Assembly (NCBI GenBank): GCA_965224675.1 | Contig: CBDDAA010000004.1 | Coordinates: 1,798,001 to 1,862,000 of the forward strand | DNA from: UBA7957 sp965224675 | GTDB lineage: Bacteria; Pseudomonadota; Gammaproteobacteria; Granulosicoccales; Granulosicoccaceae | Length of the DNA: 64,000 bases | Direction of reading: 5' to 3' | In this document: positions 6,355 to 16,115 of the stretch, in pieces | Position numbering within the stretch: position 1 is the first letter of the stretch | Layout of the letters: the number at the start of each line of letters is the position of its first letter | Translations under genes and position numbers: made by a program | Notes under the pieces: generated by a model | What the model saw: the letters and a program-made list of their open reading frames with translations, nothing else | Told to the model about the DNA's origin: nothing | Databases searched by the model: none

Positions 6355-7648
6355 CTATGGGTATGTAATCACGCGTTGTTTCACCAATATACAGTTGGCG
6401 TGGGCGGCCAATGCGTACTTCCGGGTCACTCATCATCTCATTCCATTGTGATATCCAACCGATGGTTCTTGCTAAAGTGAACATGACCGTAAACATATTG
6501 GTCGGTATATCCATGGCAAGAAATATAATTCCAGAATAGAAATCAACATTGGGGTACAGATTGCGCTGCTTGAAATATTCATCTTTCAGTGCAATTTCTT
6601 CAAGTTCCATTGCTACTTTAAACAGTTCCTCGTGTTGTTTATTAACTTTGCCATTAGCCAGTAACTCATGGCAGGTGTTGCGAATAATCTTTGCTCTTGG
6701 ATCAAAGTTTTTGTAAACACGGTGACCAAAGCCCATGAGGCGGAAACTGTCATTTTTATCTTTTGCCCGGTTGATATAATGTTCCAGAGGTTTATCAGAC
6801 TTGATTATTTCAGATAGCATGCTGACAACTGCTTCGTTGGCCCCACCATGTGCTGGCCCCCAAAGCGCACCAATACCTGCAGAAATGGCGGCAAAGGCGT
6901 TGGCTTCAGAGCTGCCAGTGAGGCGCACGGTAGATGTCGATGCATTTTGCTCGTGATCAGCATGTAGTATCATGATAAGGTCAAGTGCCTTAACTATAAG
7001 TGGGTCTGCCTTGTATTTTTCTGAAGGCATTGCGAACATCATATACAAAAAATTCTCAGCGTAACTCAAATTATTTTGTGGGTATACAAATGGTTTTCCT
7101 GTGGCATAACGATAGGCCCAGGCCGCTAATGTAGGAATTTTAGCAATTAACAGATCAGCATAGATAATGCGATGTTCTGAATTAAAAATATCAACATCAT
7201 CGTGATAAAATGAGGATAGAGCACCCACGACCCCAACCATAATCGCCATAGGATGTGCATCACGGCGAAATCCGTTATAAAATTTGGAAAGTTGCTCATG
7301 TGGAATGGTATGACGGGTGATCAGTGCTTTGTATTGCTTGTATTGTTCATTATTTGGCAACTCACCGTGTAAAATTAAATAGCAGGTTTCCAGAAACGTG
7401 CTATGTATTGCCAATTGTTCAATCGGGTAGCCGCGATACTCCAAACGACCTTCTTCGCCGTCCAGAAAGGTAATTTTACTCCAGGTGCTTGCGGTGGAGA
7501 CAAATCCAGGGTCGTAGGTGAAAAAGCCCATTTCTTTATAGAGTGTACTTATATCGATGGTCTTGGTGCCACAAGTAGGTTCCAATACATCTAGTTCAAT
7601 CGACTTTCCGGTTTTATTGTCTGTTAGCGTGACCGTATGTTTACTCAT
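6341..7648 (-). CDS. gltA: Citrate synthase (type II, hexameric)
   Basis: GltA condenses acetyl-CoA with oxaloacetate in the TCA cycle. All catalytic elements are present: HADHEQNASTSTVR, the second His in GPAHGGANEAV, and the Asp in NVDFYSGI; GFGHRVYKNFDPRA is the substrate-binding loop. The length (435 residues from ATG 7648) is typical for the type II enzyme. A TTG three codons further upstream is less likely, because AAGGA is better placed for the ATG. The 3' end overlaps psuK by 14 bp. The glyoxylate-cycle gene aceA lies just upstream on the same strand, separated by about 200 bp. Confidence 0.96.
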   Translation of the reverse strand: MSKHTVTLTDNKTGKSIELDVLEPTCGTKTIDISTLYKEMGFFTYDPGFVSTASTWSKITFLDGEEGRLEYRGYPIEQLAIHSTFLETCYLILHGELPNNEQYKQYKALITRHTIPHEQLSKFYNGFRRDAHPMAIMVGVVGALSSFYHDDVDIFNSEHRIIYADLLIAKIPTLAAWAYRYATGKPFVYPQNNLSYAENFLYMMFAMPSEKYKADPLIVKALDLIMILHADHEQNASTSTVRLTGSSEANAFAAISAGIGALWGPAHGGANEAVVSMLSEIIKSDKPLEHYINRAKDKNDSFRLMGFGHRVYKNFDPRAKIIRNTCHELLANGKVNKQHEELFKVAMELEEIALKDEYFKQRNLYPNVDFYSGIIFLAMDIPTNMFTVMFTLARTIGWISQWNEMMSDPEVRIGRPRQLYIGETTRDYIPIDERE

Positions 7649-7849
7649 TAAAAACAATTCCTTGATAAAAATGCAGGGAGAGGGGCGCAGGCAGTTGATC
7701 GAATAAATGAATTAATCGAACGACTTGTATTATTATGGAAAATTCAAGACTTCGATTATTTATCAAAGCCTTAATCCTATAACCTCAAGTGCTTGTTTAT
7801 TGCGTGCTCACTCATTGCGAGCAAACACTGGGTTGGGCTTAAGGCAGGT

Positions 7850-9154
7850 TTAAAACTGCTCTTCTTCCGTTGATCCGGTAAGTGCTGTTACAGAAGAGGC
7901 GCCTCCTTGTATTACGGTGGTGACATCATCGAAATAACCAGCACCAACTTCTTGCTGATGTGCAACAAATGTGTAGCCCTTGTCAGCCGCCGCGAACTCA
8001 GGTTCCTGGACCTTTTCTACATAGTGTTTCATGCCTTCACCACGCGCATAGTGGTAGGCAAGATCGTACATATGATACCACATGTTGTGAATGCCGGCCA
8101 AAGTGATGAACTGGAACTTGTAGCCCATATCATTTAACTCATCTTGAAAACTGGCAATTTGTGTGTCATTGAGATTTTTCTTCCAGTTAAAGGAGGGGGA
8201 GCAATTGTAGGCCAGCAATTGCCCGGGGTTTTGTTGTTTTAGCGCTTGGGCAAATTCGCGTGCAAAACCAAGATCGGGTGTGCCGGTTTCACACCATACT
8301 AAATCAGCGTAGGGTGCATATGCCAAACCACGTGAGATAGCCTGCTCAAGCCCGTTTTTAACTTTGTAAAAGCCTTCTGTGGTACGCTCATCAGTGCAAA
8401 ATGGTTTGTCATTGTCGTCAACATCCGAGGTTAATAGATTAGCTGCTTCTGCATCGGTTCTGGCCAATATTAATGTTGGTACTGCCAACACATCAGAGGC
8501 GAGTCGGGCTGCAATGAGTTTTTGTACAGCTTCCTGCGTGGGGACCAACACTTTTCCACCCATATGACCACATTTTTTAACCGCCGCCAGTTGATCTTCA
8601 TAGTGCACACCTGCAGCGCCGTTTTGGATCATGTTTTTCATTAACTCAAAGGCATTCAGTACACCACCAAAACCGGCTTCTGCGTCTGCTACAATGGGCA
8701 AAAAATAATCTGTTCCGTCTTCGTCTTGCGGTGAAATGCCACGCGCCCACTGTATTTCATCGGCGCGTTTGAATGTGTTGTTAATCCTACGTACAACGGT
8801 AGGTACTGAGTCATATGCATAGAGTGATTGATCTGGATACATGGTTTCCGAAGAGTTTGCGTCTGCCGCAACCTGCCAACCGGATAAATAAATCGCTTCA
8901 ATACCTGCTTTTGCCTGCTGCATTGCCTGCCCAGCGGTCAAAGCACCCATTGAGTTTACATAGCCTTTTTTGGCATCGCCATTGACCAGTTTCCAGAGTT
9001 TTTCAGCCCCTTGGCGGGCAAAAGTGTGTTCTGGAATCACAGACCCCCTAAGCCTTACAACGTCTTCTGCCTTATAGCCTCTTTTTACATTTTTCCAGCG
9101 TGTGTTGTTTGCCCAATCAGCCTCGATAGCTGTGATTTGATCTTTTCTTGTCAT
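7850..9154 (-). CDS. aceA: Isocitrate lyase
   Basis: AceA splits isocitrate to glyoxylate and succinate, the first step of the glyoxylate bypass. The 434-residue protein carries the active-site loop KKCGHMGGKVLVP with the catalytic Cys, and AEAGFGG, LARTDAEAA and YNCSPSFNWKKNL, all typical of bacterial class isocitrate lyases. A GGGGA ribosome-binding site precedes the ATG. No malate synthase gene is in the window. Together with the liu operon it fits growth on acetyl-CoA-yielding substrates. Confidence 0.97.
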   Translation of the reverse strand: MTRKDQITAIEADWANNTRWKNVKRGYKAEDVVRLRGSVIPEHTFARQGAEKLWKLVNGDAKKGYVNSMGALTAGQAMQQAKAGIEAIYLSGWQVAADANSSETMYPDQSLYAYDSVPTVVRRINNTFKRADEIQWARGISPQDEDGTDYFLPIVADAEAGFGGVLNAFELMKNMIQNGAAGVHYEDQLAAVKKCGHMGGKVLVPTQEAVQKLIAARLASDVLAVPTLILARTDAEAANLLTSDVDDNDKPFCTDERTTEGFYKVKNGLEQAISRGLAYAPYADLVWCETGTPDLGFAREFAQALKQQNPGQLLAYNCSPSFNWKKNLNDTQIASFQDELNDMGYKFQFITLAGIHNMWYHMYDLAYHYARGEGMKHYVEKVQEPEFAAADKGYTFVAHQQEVGAGYFDDVTTVIQGGASSVTALTGSTEEEQF

Positions 9155-9620
9155 TTCTTTGAATCCCCGCGATCCGAAATTAGCGTGTTAAGATATAAAT
9201 ATTTGATTTTTTTCAGTAAATTACGAATCAATCAAGATACAGACTTTGTGCCAATACAAACTTGGCCATTTACAGATAACCCCGTTTATTTAAATCTATT
9301 AATTCAGTAAATAAAATTTCTTCAATTGTTCTTATCCTTTATTTTCAGGTTTGTAAAAGGGTTTGTTATCACCGAATGAAGGTGCTTAAGCAATCTGTTT
9401 TACAGTAAATACTCAAGAAATTAGCAAAACCCCTTTATTTCTAGGTCACTATAATACTTGTTTGGGTAATTAAAAATTCTAATAGCCCAATACTTAGTAT
9501 TGGAAAAACAATAAGTGTGGCAATGTCGTAATTTAATGCACCAGACTATAGATAGGGTTGAAGCACTTCTGCCAGATCACTAATATATCCTTAATTCATT
9601 ACATAGCCTACCTTGTTTTT
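9155..9620. promoter_or_regulatory. aceA upstream region with palindrome CCAATACT-T-AGTATTGG
   Basis: This 466-bp AT-rich region separates aceA from the LysR-type gene, both on the minus strand. It contains no gene. A perfect inverted repeat, CCAATACT-T-AGTATTGG, lies at 9487-9503, about 333 bp upstream of the aceA start and 118 bp past the lysR stop. It could be a regulator-binding site or part of a terminator; it has no U-tract on the minus strand. No promoter could be fixed. Confidence 0.4.
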
Positions 9621-10538
9621 TTAAATGTGCTGCGCATACCGATCTTCCATGAGTTTAATAAATCGCTTTGCTGGTGCCGATAAAAATCGATCTTTTTGCG
9701 TCACAATCCCGTAACTGCGTTTGGGAAAATACGCGCCTAACGGAATCATGGCGAATCTGGATTTATCGTCGTCAGTAAGGCAGACATCTGTCACTATTGA
9801 AATGCCTAGACCAAGATTAACATAACGCTTAATAACCTCCCAACCGCCAGCTTCCAGCGCCACGTGATAATTCAAATTATTCTGTGCAAATACCATTTTC
9901 ACAATACGCCACGTACTTAGGTGTCGGGGTGGCAGAATCAGTCCATGCGGGCTGATATCTTGTAGATTGACCGACTCTTTTTTTGCTAAAGGATGATCCA
10001 GGGGCGTGATTAATACGGGTTCGAAGCTGACAAAGGAACAGTAATCAATATCTTGAGGCACATCTAGCATGGAGCCTACGGCAAAATCCGCCTGATTGGC
10101 CCGAAGCATCGCCATGCCATCGCGCCCTGTTACGTTGGCAAGGGTCAGGCGTATATCCGGGTAGTGCTCAGAGAATTGTCTCACAGGTTCTGGCAGCACA
10201 TACAGGATAGTTGATTCGCCTGCCGCAATGGTGAGTTCACCGCTACTCAACTTCTCGCAATGTGCATTGAATGTTTCCTGTAATTGGTCAATGCCCTGAA
10301 CCAAGGGGTGGGCGAGTTTATAGAGGGTTTCACCCTCAGAGGTTAGTTTTAGATTGGGGCCACGACGTTCAAACAATTGGGTGTTCATTTCCTCTTCCAG
10401 CGCTTTTATTTGCAGTGATACACTGGGTTGACTGGAGAACAGCATGTCTGCGGCTTTAGTAATACTCCCCAATTGTGCGGCGCTGCAAAAGGCGCGTAGC
10501 TTTTTTAGCCGATTTTGTTTTATGTTGGGGCCGACCAT
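9621..10538 (-). CDS. LysR-family transcriptional regulator
   Basis: This 305-residue regulator has the N-terminal winged helix-turn-helix (LRAFCSAAQLGSITKAADML, then SSQPSVSLQIKALEEE, residues about 14-52) and a periplasmic-binding-protein-like effector domain after residue 95. The region ADFAVGSMLD and the segment EAGGWEVIKRYVNLGLGISIV resemble CysB/Cbl-like members, which bind small sulfur or amino-acid ligands, but the ligand is unknown. It lies directly upstream of aceA in the same direction, so it is a candidate regulator of aceA or of itself. Family is secure, target is inference. Confidence 0.9.
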   Translation of the reverse strand: MVGPNIKQNRLKKLRAFCSAAQLGSITKAADMLFSSQPSVSLQIKALEEEMNTQLFERRGPNLKLTSEGETLYKLAHPLVQGIDQLQETFNAHCEKLSSGELTIAAGESTILYVLPEPVRQFSEHYPDIRLTLANVTGRDGMAMLRANQADFAVGSMLDVPQDIDYCSFVSFEPVLITPLDHPLAKKESVNLQDISPHGLILPPRHLSTWRIVKMVFAQNNLNYHVALEAGGWEVIKRYVNLGLGISIVTDVCLTDDDKSRFAMIPLGAYFPKRSYGIVTQKDRFLSAPAKRFIKLMEDRYAQHI

Positions 10539-10919
10539 AGGTTTATCTCAATACTTACTTTATCTTAAAGTGCTATAAGACAGACTGTGCTTATAAGGTA
10601 TTGGAACTTATAACAGCGATAAGACATTAATGCCAGCGTGTGCTCTAATTAGTTTGCTCATTCTGCTGGTAACAAAGAACATCTAAAAGATAGTGAGTGC
10701 CCCTAACTATTCAATGCGTAAACGACTCTGTTCGAGAAGTTTATTGCATACATTCTGCTGCTTCACTACAAGTCCGGTTGCATATGAGGTGAAGATTTTT
10801 CAGATATGGTCAAAGTACTGACGTTGATGACGAGTGTGCCAGTTAACAGCTGTTTTGATTACAAATAGAAATTTACGTGTATACTTTCGCGATTGCTAAC
10901 TGAAGAGGCTCCGAATCAA
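10539..10919. promoter_or_regulatory. Divergent intergenic region; putative promoter of the DUF2959 gene
   Basis: The region lies between the divergent lysR-type gene and the DUF2959 lipoprotein gene. TTGATT (10855-10860) and TATACT (10880-10885) form a possible sigma-70 promoter with a 19-bp spacer, pointing to the lipoprotein start at 10920. The remaining bases show no gene or strong hairpin. Confidence 0.4.
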
Positions 10920-11576
10920 ATGAAACCTGCACTATCAGCGGCTGTATTACTGTTATTGGCATTGTTAAGCTCTGCTTGCAGCACGGTGTATTACAACACT
11001 ATGGAAAAAGTCGGTATTCACAAGCGGGATATTCTGGTTGATCGTGTTGAAGACACGCGGGATTCACAGCAGGAGGCTCAGGAACAGTTTAAATCCGCGT
11101 TGGAAAAATTCGGTTCAATGGTTGAAATCAAAGACACTGATCTAAAGAAAACCTACGATGAGCTGAATTCGGAGTATGAGGATAGCGAAGAGGCCGCCGA
11201 AGAAGTTTCAAGTCGTATAAAATCTGTCGAATCTGTCGCCGAGGATCTATTCACAGAATGGTCTGAAGAGATAGGACAGTACACCAACAAAGACTTGCGG
11301 CGAGCGAGCAAGAAACAATTGAAAGCAACCCAGTCTCGATATAAAACCATGCTGGTTTCCATGCATAAGGCGGAGAAAAGTATGGACCCGGTGCTTAGAA
11401 CTTTCCGCGATAATGTACTTTTTTTAAAGCATAACCTTAACGCACAGGCGATCGGTTCACTGCGTTCTGAATTTTCAACATTGAAAAATGATATTGCTGT
11501 TTTGGTTAAGCAGATGAATCAATCCATTTCCAAATCAGATGAATTTATAAAAGAGATGCGTGCCCAGCAAGGTTGA
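10920..11576 (+). CDS. DUF2959-family lipoprotein
   Basis: The protein has 218 residues from the ATG at 10920, which is preferred because GAAGAGG lies before it. A lipoprotein signal ends in LLSSAC-S (Cys about residue 20). The remainder is largely charged helix (QQEAQEQFKSALEKFG, EAAEEVSSRIKSVES, TFRDNVLFLKHNLNAQAIGSL), matching the DUF2959 family common in Gammaproteobacteria, probably a coiled-coil lipoprotein of the envelope. Function is not known. It converges on the RND efflux gene, with only 11 bp between the stop codons. Confidence 0.82.
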   Translation: MKPALSAAVLLLLALLSSACSTVYYNTMEKVGIHKRDILVDRVEDTRDSQQEAQEQFKSALEKFGSMVEIKDTDLKKTYDELNSEYEDSEEAAEEVSSRIKSVESVAEDLFTEWSEEIGQYTNKDLRRASKKQLKATQSRYKTMLVSMHKAEKSMDPVLRTFRDNVLFLKHNLNAQAIGSLRSEFSTLKNDIAVLVKQMNQSISKSDEFIKEMRAQQG

Positions 11577-11587
11577 GTGGTTTGTAC

Positions 11588-14500
11588 TCAATGTTCTGTA
11601 ACCTTGCCAGGGGGTGCTTCTTTTTTGCCTATCAAACGCATTATCGCTGTTCGTATCTGCTCATAAAACAAATAATTAATCGGCACGATGATCAACGTTA
11701 CCAGCGTTGCAAACAGTATCCCAAAACCCAGAGATACTGCCATCGGAATTAGAAATTGAGCTTGGGTACTTTTCTCAAACAACAAGGGCATCAGCCCGAT
11801 AAATGTTGTTAATGAGGTGAGTATTACGGCCCGAAATCTGGCAACACCCGCGATGTGTACCGCTTCGAGAAGTGGCATACCCGCCTGGCGTTTCTTATTT
11901 ATGTAATCTACTAACACCAGACTGTCATTAACGACAACACCACTGAGTGCCAGCATACCCAGAACACTGATAATAGTCAGGCTCATGTCCATGATCCAAT
12001 GACCAATAATCGCACCGACAAGGCCAAATGGAATAACAGACATAACGATTAGCGGCTTTGTATATGATGCGAAAGGTATCGCCAACAAGGCATAAATAAC
12101 AAACAGTACACCAACAATACCCCAACGCAGTGTCTCGAATGATTTGCGCTGTTCAGCCGCTTCACCTTCCAGGCTATAGCTTAAACCTGGATATTTCTTG
12201 ATGATCTGCTCCATATAGGTGTCAAGTCCGCGTTTGATTGCTTCGATATCGACATTTTTTTTATCGGCATCGGCGGTGACATGTAAACTCCTTAAGCGAT
12301 TAATTCGCTTGATTTCGGAGGGTGAACTTGCGTAGGTCAGACGAGCGATTTCGTCGAAAGGTACGGATTGACCCTCGCTGGTACGAATCAGCATATTGCG
12401 TAAATCGCTAAGCGATTTACGCTGATCAGCCGGGTAACGAACGACAACTTTAACTTCATCACGCTCACGTTGGATACGTTGAACTTCGAACCCATGAAAA
12501 GCCTGGCGAACCTGACGACCTAAATCGCTGACATCGACACCCAACAGTGTCGCTTCTTCTTTCAGTTGAAGCTGAACCTCTGTTTTGCCGTTTGAAAGGC
12601 TGTCCTCGATATCAAACAAACCGCCGTAACTGGCCATGTGTTCGCGAATATCCTTACCGATAGCCCGTAGTTGCTGCAAATTATTGCCAGTAACCTGAAC
12701 ATCAATGGGGTCACCATGGCGGCCAATTTCAGCACGATAGTTCAGTGATTCTGCTCCCGGTATTGGCCCGATCAGTTTGCGCCACTGCTTAACCAGATCA
12801 GCACTGCTGATAGTGGATTTTCTTTGCTCCGGCGGTGTAATTTCAAACATAACACGACCGACATTTGAGCGACCAATACCATAGCCGCCAAAGGAGCCGG
12901 TAGTGGAATAAATATTCCTGATAATAGATTCACCACCGCTCTCAACCTTGTGTTTTTCTTTTAGTGCTCGCGCTGTCTCGGTCATACGTTCGATGTATTT
13001 ATCAGTAATGTCGAAAGAGGTGCCCGCCGGCATGGTCAATACGGCTCTTGCGGTTTCACTTTGTACCCGGGGGAAGAATAAAAAGCGCATCCATCCACCG
13101 GCAACCAGACTGAATATGATGATGGTGATGGCGAGGAAAAATGAAAAAGTCAATAGTTTGTTTCGCATACACCAGCTGAGCACGGGGCCGTAGAAATTTC
13201 GGATACCGCGTTCCAAGGCGTTGGATATACCTTGCTGCAGGCGGGTAAACCAATTTCCTCTGCTATTTTCATCGATCTTTTTGATGTGTTTTAAGTGTGC
13301 GGGTAATACCAGTTTTGATTCAATCAGGGAGAATAACAAGACCGGGATGATGACCATCGGAATCTGTGCAAATATAGCACCCCTGGGACCACCGAACATT
13401 GCAATAGGTGTAAATGCGGCAACGGTTGTAAGCACACCAAAAGTGACTGGAATGGCAACTTCCTTTGTTCCGTCAATGGCGGCTTGCAATGGAGGGCTGC
13501 CACGTTGTAAGTGGGTATAAATATTTTCGCCCGTGACTATGGCATCATCGACGACAATACCCAGTACGACGATAAAGGCAAACAGGGATACAATATTAAG
13601 GGTTACACCTATTAGCGGCATAATGATAAAACTGCCTAAAAATGCAACCGGGATACCCAGGCAAACCCAAAAAGCGACGACCGGGCGTAGGAATAGTGAG
13701 AGCAATATTACAACCAGTATGCCGCCCTGTATGGCATTATTACTTAATGTCTGCAGACGTGCCTTGACAATACTTGAGCGATCACGCCAATATTTGATAT
13801 CCACACCTGGCGGCAGCCAATCAATGCTGTCTACATAGCTCTTTACCTTATCTGCAACCTGAATCGCACTTTGGTCGCCTACCCGATAGATCTCCATCAA
13901 TATGCCGGGCTTGCCGTTAAATCGGGTTTTGATCGGTAATTCATTAAATCCATCTTTAAGGGTTGCAATGTCACCTAAACGCAACTGCGTGCCTGTCTCA
14001 CTACTGACAATGGAAATATTTGCAAACTCCTCCGGCTTGTAAGCTTGTCCGCTGGTACGGATCAGTAATTCACCACTTTCACTGCGTATATTACCGGCAG
14101 ACAAATCCAACGAATTGGCGCTGATGCGCGAGGCGACTTCGGCCAGTGTGAGTCCGTATCTGCGAAGCGTATCTTCAGAAATTTCAATGCTCAGTTCAAA
14201 TGGACGCACTGCCTCCAGCTGCACTTGGGTAATTTCCTCAATACCCAGTAGCTCATCGCGAACCTGCGCCGCCACGCGACGTAAAACCTTCTCATCCATA
14301 TCGCCGTAGAGTGCAATACTGATAACTTCACGCTTAAATTCCGCTTTTGCTATTTGCGGTTGCTCAGTATCGGCAGGTAGTGAATTTAGAGAGTCAACAC
14401 GGTTTTTTACATCGTTCAATAAATCACGGGTATCAAAGCCTTTCAATACCTCAATACGTACAGAAGAAGCCCCTTCACGGGAAGTTGACGTTAATTTTTC

Positions 14501-14737
14501 AATACCATTGAGTGATTGCACGGCCTCCTCAAGCCGGATGGTGACGCCTTCTTCGACTTCACTGGGTGTTGCCCCAGGAAAAGGGACGGTAATCGCAATC
14601 ACATCCAGATCGGTGGTAGGGAATACTTCCACCGGAACCCGGTTAAAAAGAGAAAATAATCCTACACTGGCGATGGAAATCATGAGCAGATTGGCAGCGA
14701 CGTGGTTGCGTGCAAACCATACAATTAATCCATGCAT
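11588..14737 (-). CDS. RND-family efflux pump inner-membrane permease (AcrB-like)
   Basis: The 1049-residue permease has the RND layout: TM1 (LLMISIASVGLFSLF), a large periplasmic porter domain, TM2-6, a second porter domain and TM8-12. The proton-relay Asp pair is present in TM4 (GIVVDDAIVTGEN). It would form a trimer that exports drugs or other small compounds with the membrane-fusion protein encoded just upstream. The ATG overlaps the TGA of that gene by one base (TGATG). No outer-membrane channel gene is nearby, so a TolC-like protein from elsewhere would be needed. The substrate cannot be told. Confidence 0.92.
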   Translation of the reverse strand: MHGLIVWFARNHVAANLLMISIASVGLFSLFNRVPVEVFPTTDLDVIAITVPFPGATPSEVEEGVTIRLEEAVQSLNGIEKLTSTSREGASSVRIEVLKGFDTRDLLNDVKNRVDSLNSLPADTEQPQIAKAEFKREVISIALYGDMDEKVLRRVAAQVRDELLGIEEITQVQLEAVRPFELSIEISEDTLRRYGLTLAEVASRISANSLDLSAGNIRSESGELLIRTSGQAYKPEEFANISIVSSETGTQLRLGDIATLKDGFNELPIKTRFNGKPGILMEIYRVGDQSAIQVADKVKSYVDSIDWLPPGVDIKYWRDRSSIVKARLQTLSNNAIQGGILVVILLSLFLRPVVAFWVCLGIPVAFLGSFIIMPLIGVTLNIVSLFAFIVVLGIVVDDAIVTGENIYTHLQRGSPPLQAAIDGTKEVAIPVTFGVLTTVAAFTPIAMFGGPRGAIFAQIPMVIIPVLLFSLIESKLVLPAHLKHIKKIDENSRGNWFTRLQQGISNALERGIRNFYGPVLSWCMRNKLLTFSFFLAITIIIFSLVAGGWMRFLFFPRVQSETARAVLTMPAGTSFDITDKYIERMTETARALKEKHKVESGGESIIRNIYSTTGSFGGYGIGRSNVGRVMFEITPPEQRKSTISSADLVKQWRKLIGPIPGAESLNYRAEIGRHGDPIDVQVTGNNLQQLRAIGKDIREHMASYGGLFDIEDSLSNGKTEVQLQLKEEATLLGVDVSDLGRQVRQAFHGFEVQRIQRERDEVKVVVRYPADQRKSLSDLRNMLIRTSEGQSVPFDEIARLTYASSPSEIKRINRLRSLHVTADADKKNVDIEAIKRGLDTYMEQIIKKYPGLSYSLEGEAAEQRKSFETLRWGIVGVLFVIYALLAIPFASYTKPLIVMSVIPFGLVGAIIGHWIMDMSLTIISVLGMLALSGVVVNDSLVLVDYINKKRQAGMPLLEAVHIAGVARFRAVILTSLTTFIGLMPLLFEKSTQAQFLIPMAVSLGFGILFATLVTLIIVPINYLFYEQIRTAIMRLIGKKEAPPGKVTEH

Positions 14738-15963
14738 CAGTTTGTCTCCTGACCACTGTTATTAGAAATTTCCAGCGCTGTTGATGTGTCTGCCTGATCT
14801 TTATCGTTGTTTATATTAACTTCAACCTGCAGTTTTGAAAGTCGTTCGCCCAAAGGTGTTGTGACCAGTAAGTCACCGTCTTTAAGCCCTCGGTTAATCA
14901 CAGCAATCTGCTCGTTCTGCCAAACCACATTGACGGATTGCTTTCGTACGGTATTGTCTTCTGCCACGATGACTGTGTTTTTCTCATGTAGAAGTGATTT
15001 TGCTACAGGGTAGACGTGACTGAAAACAGTGCCTTTGATTCTGGCCTTTAAAAACTGTCCTATCGCCAAATGAGACTTAAATTTTGGTTGATTAAGCGTG
15101 TTAATATCAGCGGTGATAAAAAGCTGGCGAGTACGCGTATCGAGTACGCCCTCGGAGCGGGAAATGGTTCCCGATAGCAGCTGCGAATTGTCGTTATCAG
15201 CTAAAGTGAAGATAACTTCGGATCCGTTTTTTTCATCGGCATCAGGAATTTGTAACCAAACCAGGTCAGACTGAGCTAAGGGCAGACGCAGTTTGAACGA
15301 ATCGCTGGCGAATATTTCGGTCAATAAAGTAGCGGGTGTTACGTACTGACCCAAATCGACTTTTTTGTTTTTTATACGACCGGAATAGGGCGCACGTATT
15401 GTTGTTCGCTGAAGATCAAGCTTTGATTTTTCAAGCTGAGCACGGGCAGATGCCACAAGCGCTCTGGCCGCGCTAAGCTGAGGTCTTCTTGCCACTAAAT
15501 CTCCTGGTTCTCCCTTGCGACCCAGACGCTTCCAGTCTAATAATGCTTCTTGCCCACGTGCTTTCTCTTCAGCTAATGTGGCCCTCGCCTGTATTAGATT
15601 GGCTGCTGCAGTCTTGATGATTATCTCGTAGTCCACCGGATCGATCTTTAGTATCATTTCCCCCTTATTAATCAAACCACCATTTTCGAAGTTTGCTGCA
15701 ACAGCGATAATTTTGCCTGATACTTGTGGTATTAGTGATGTCTCAAGGCTGGGTTGCACAGTGCCATAAGAATTGATGATTACTTGAAAATCTGAAGCCT
15801 GCAGACGAATGGCATCGATGGGTACAATTGCATCAACAGGGCGGGGCCGAGGCTTGGCAGCGGGCGGATTATCAATAATTCCCTTTCCGATCACTAGGCT
15901 TGTGACGATAATCACCAGCGGCAGTACAAATTTAAACACGCGTTTAAACACAATAATCCTCAA
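14737..15963 (-). CDS. RND efflux periplasmic adaptor (membrane-fusion protein)
   Basis: This 408-residue adaptor has an N-terminal membrane anchor (FVLPLVIIVTSLVIGKGI), a biotinyl-lipoyl-like half (QVSGKIIAVAANFENGGLINKG), an alpha-helical hairpin of about 100 residues, the second lipoyl half (TTIRAPYSGRIKNKKVDLGQ) and beta-barrel domains. It links the permease with an outer-membrane channel. The two genes are translationally coupled. A Pro/Arg-rich linker (PAAKPRPRPVDA) follows the anchor. No regulator gene is adjacent. Confidence 0.9.
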   Translation of the reverse strand: MRIIVFKRVFKFVLPLVIIVTSLVIGKGIIDNPPAAKPRPRPVDAIVPIDAIRLQASDFQVIINSYGTVQPSLETSLIPQVSGKIIAVAANFENGGLINKGEMILKIDPVDYEIIIKTAAANLIQARATLAEEKARGQEALLDWKRLGRKGEPGDLVARRPQLSAARALVASARAQLEKSKLDLQRTTIRAPYSGRIKNKKVDLGQYVTPATLLTEIFASDSFKLRLPLAQSDLVWLQIPDADEKNGSEVIFTLADNDNSQLLSGTISRSEGVLDTRTRQLFITADINTLNQPKFKSHLAIGQFLKARIKGTVFSHVYPVAKSLLHEKNTVIVAEDNTVRKQSVNVVWQNEQIAVINRGLKDGDLLVTTPLGERLSKLQVEVNINNDKDQADTSTALEISNNSGQETN

Positions 15964-16115
15964 TTAATACCCTATGGGCAAAATAATCCACTGTGATCCG
16001 ATAAGCTCTGAATATCCCATAAAAATAGCAGGAGACATAGAGTACGTTGTTCCCTGCGCTTTGTGGATAACACTCACAATTGTACCGCTATTCGTAATCG
16101 AGAGAAGCAAATTAC

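Noticed and set aside
13221..13838. Long open frames on the plus strand opposite the RND permease
   Set aside because: They are antisense shadows of a strongly conserved permease gene.
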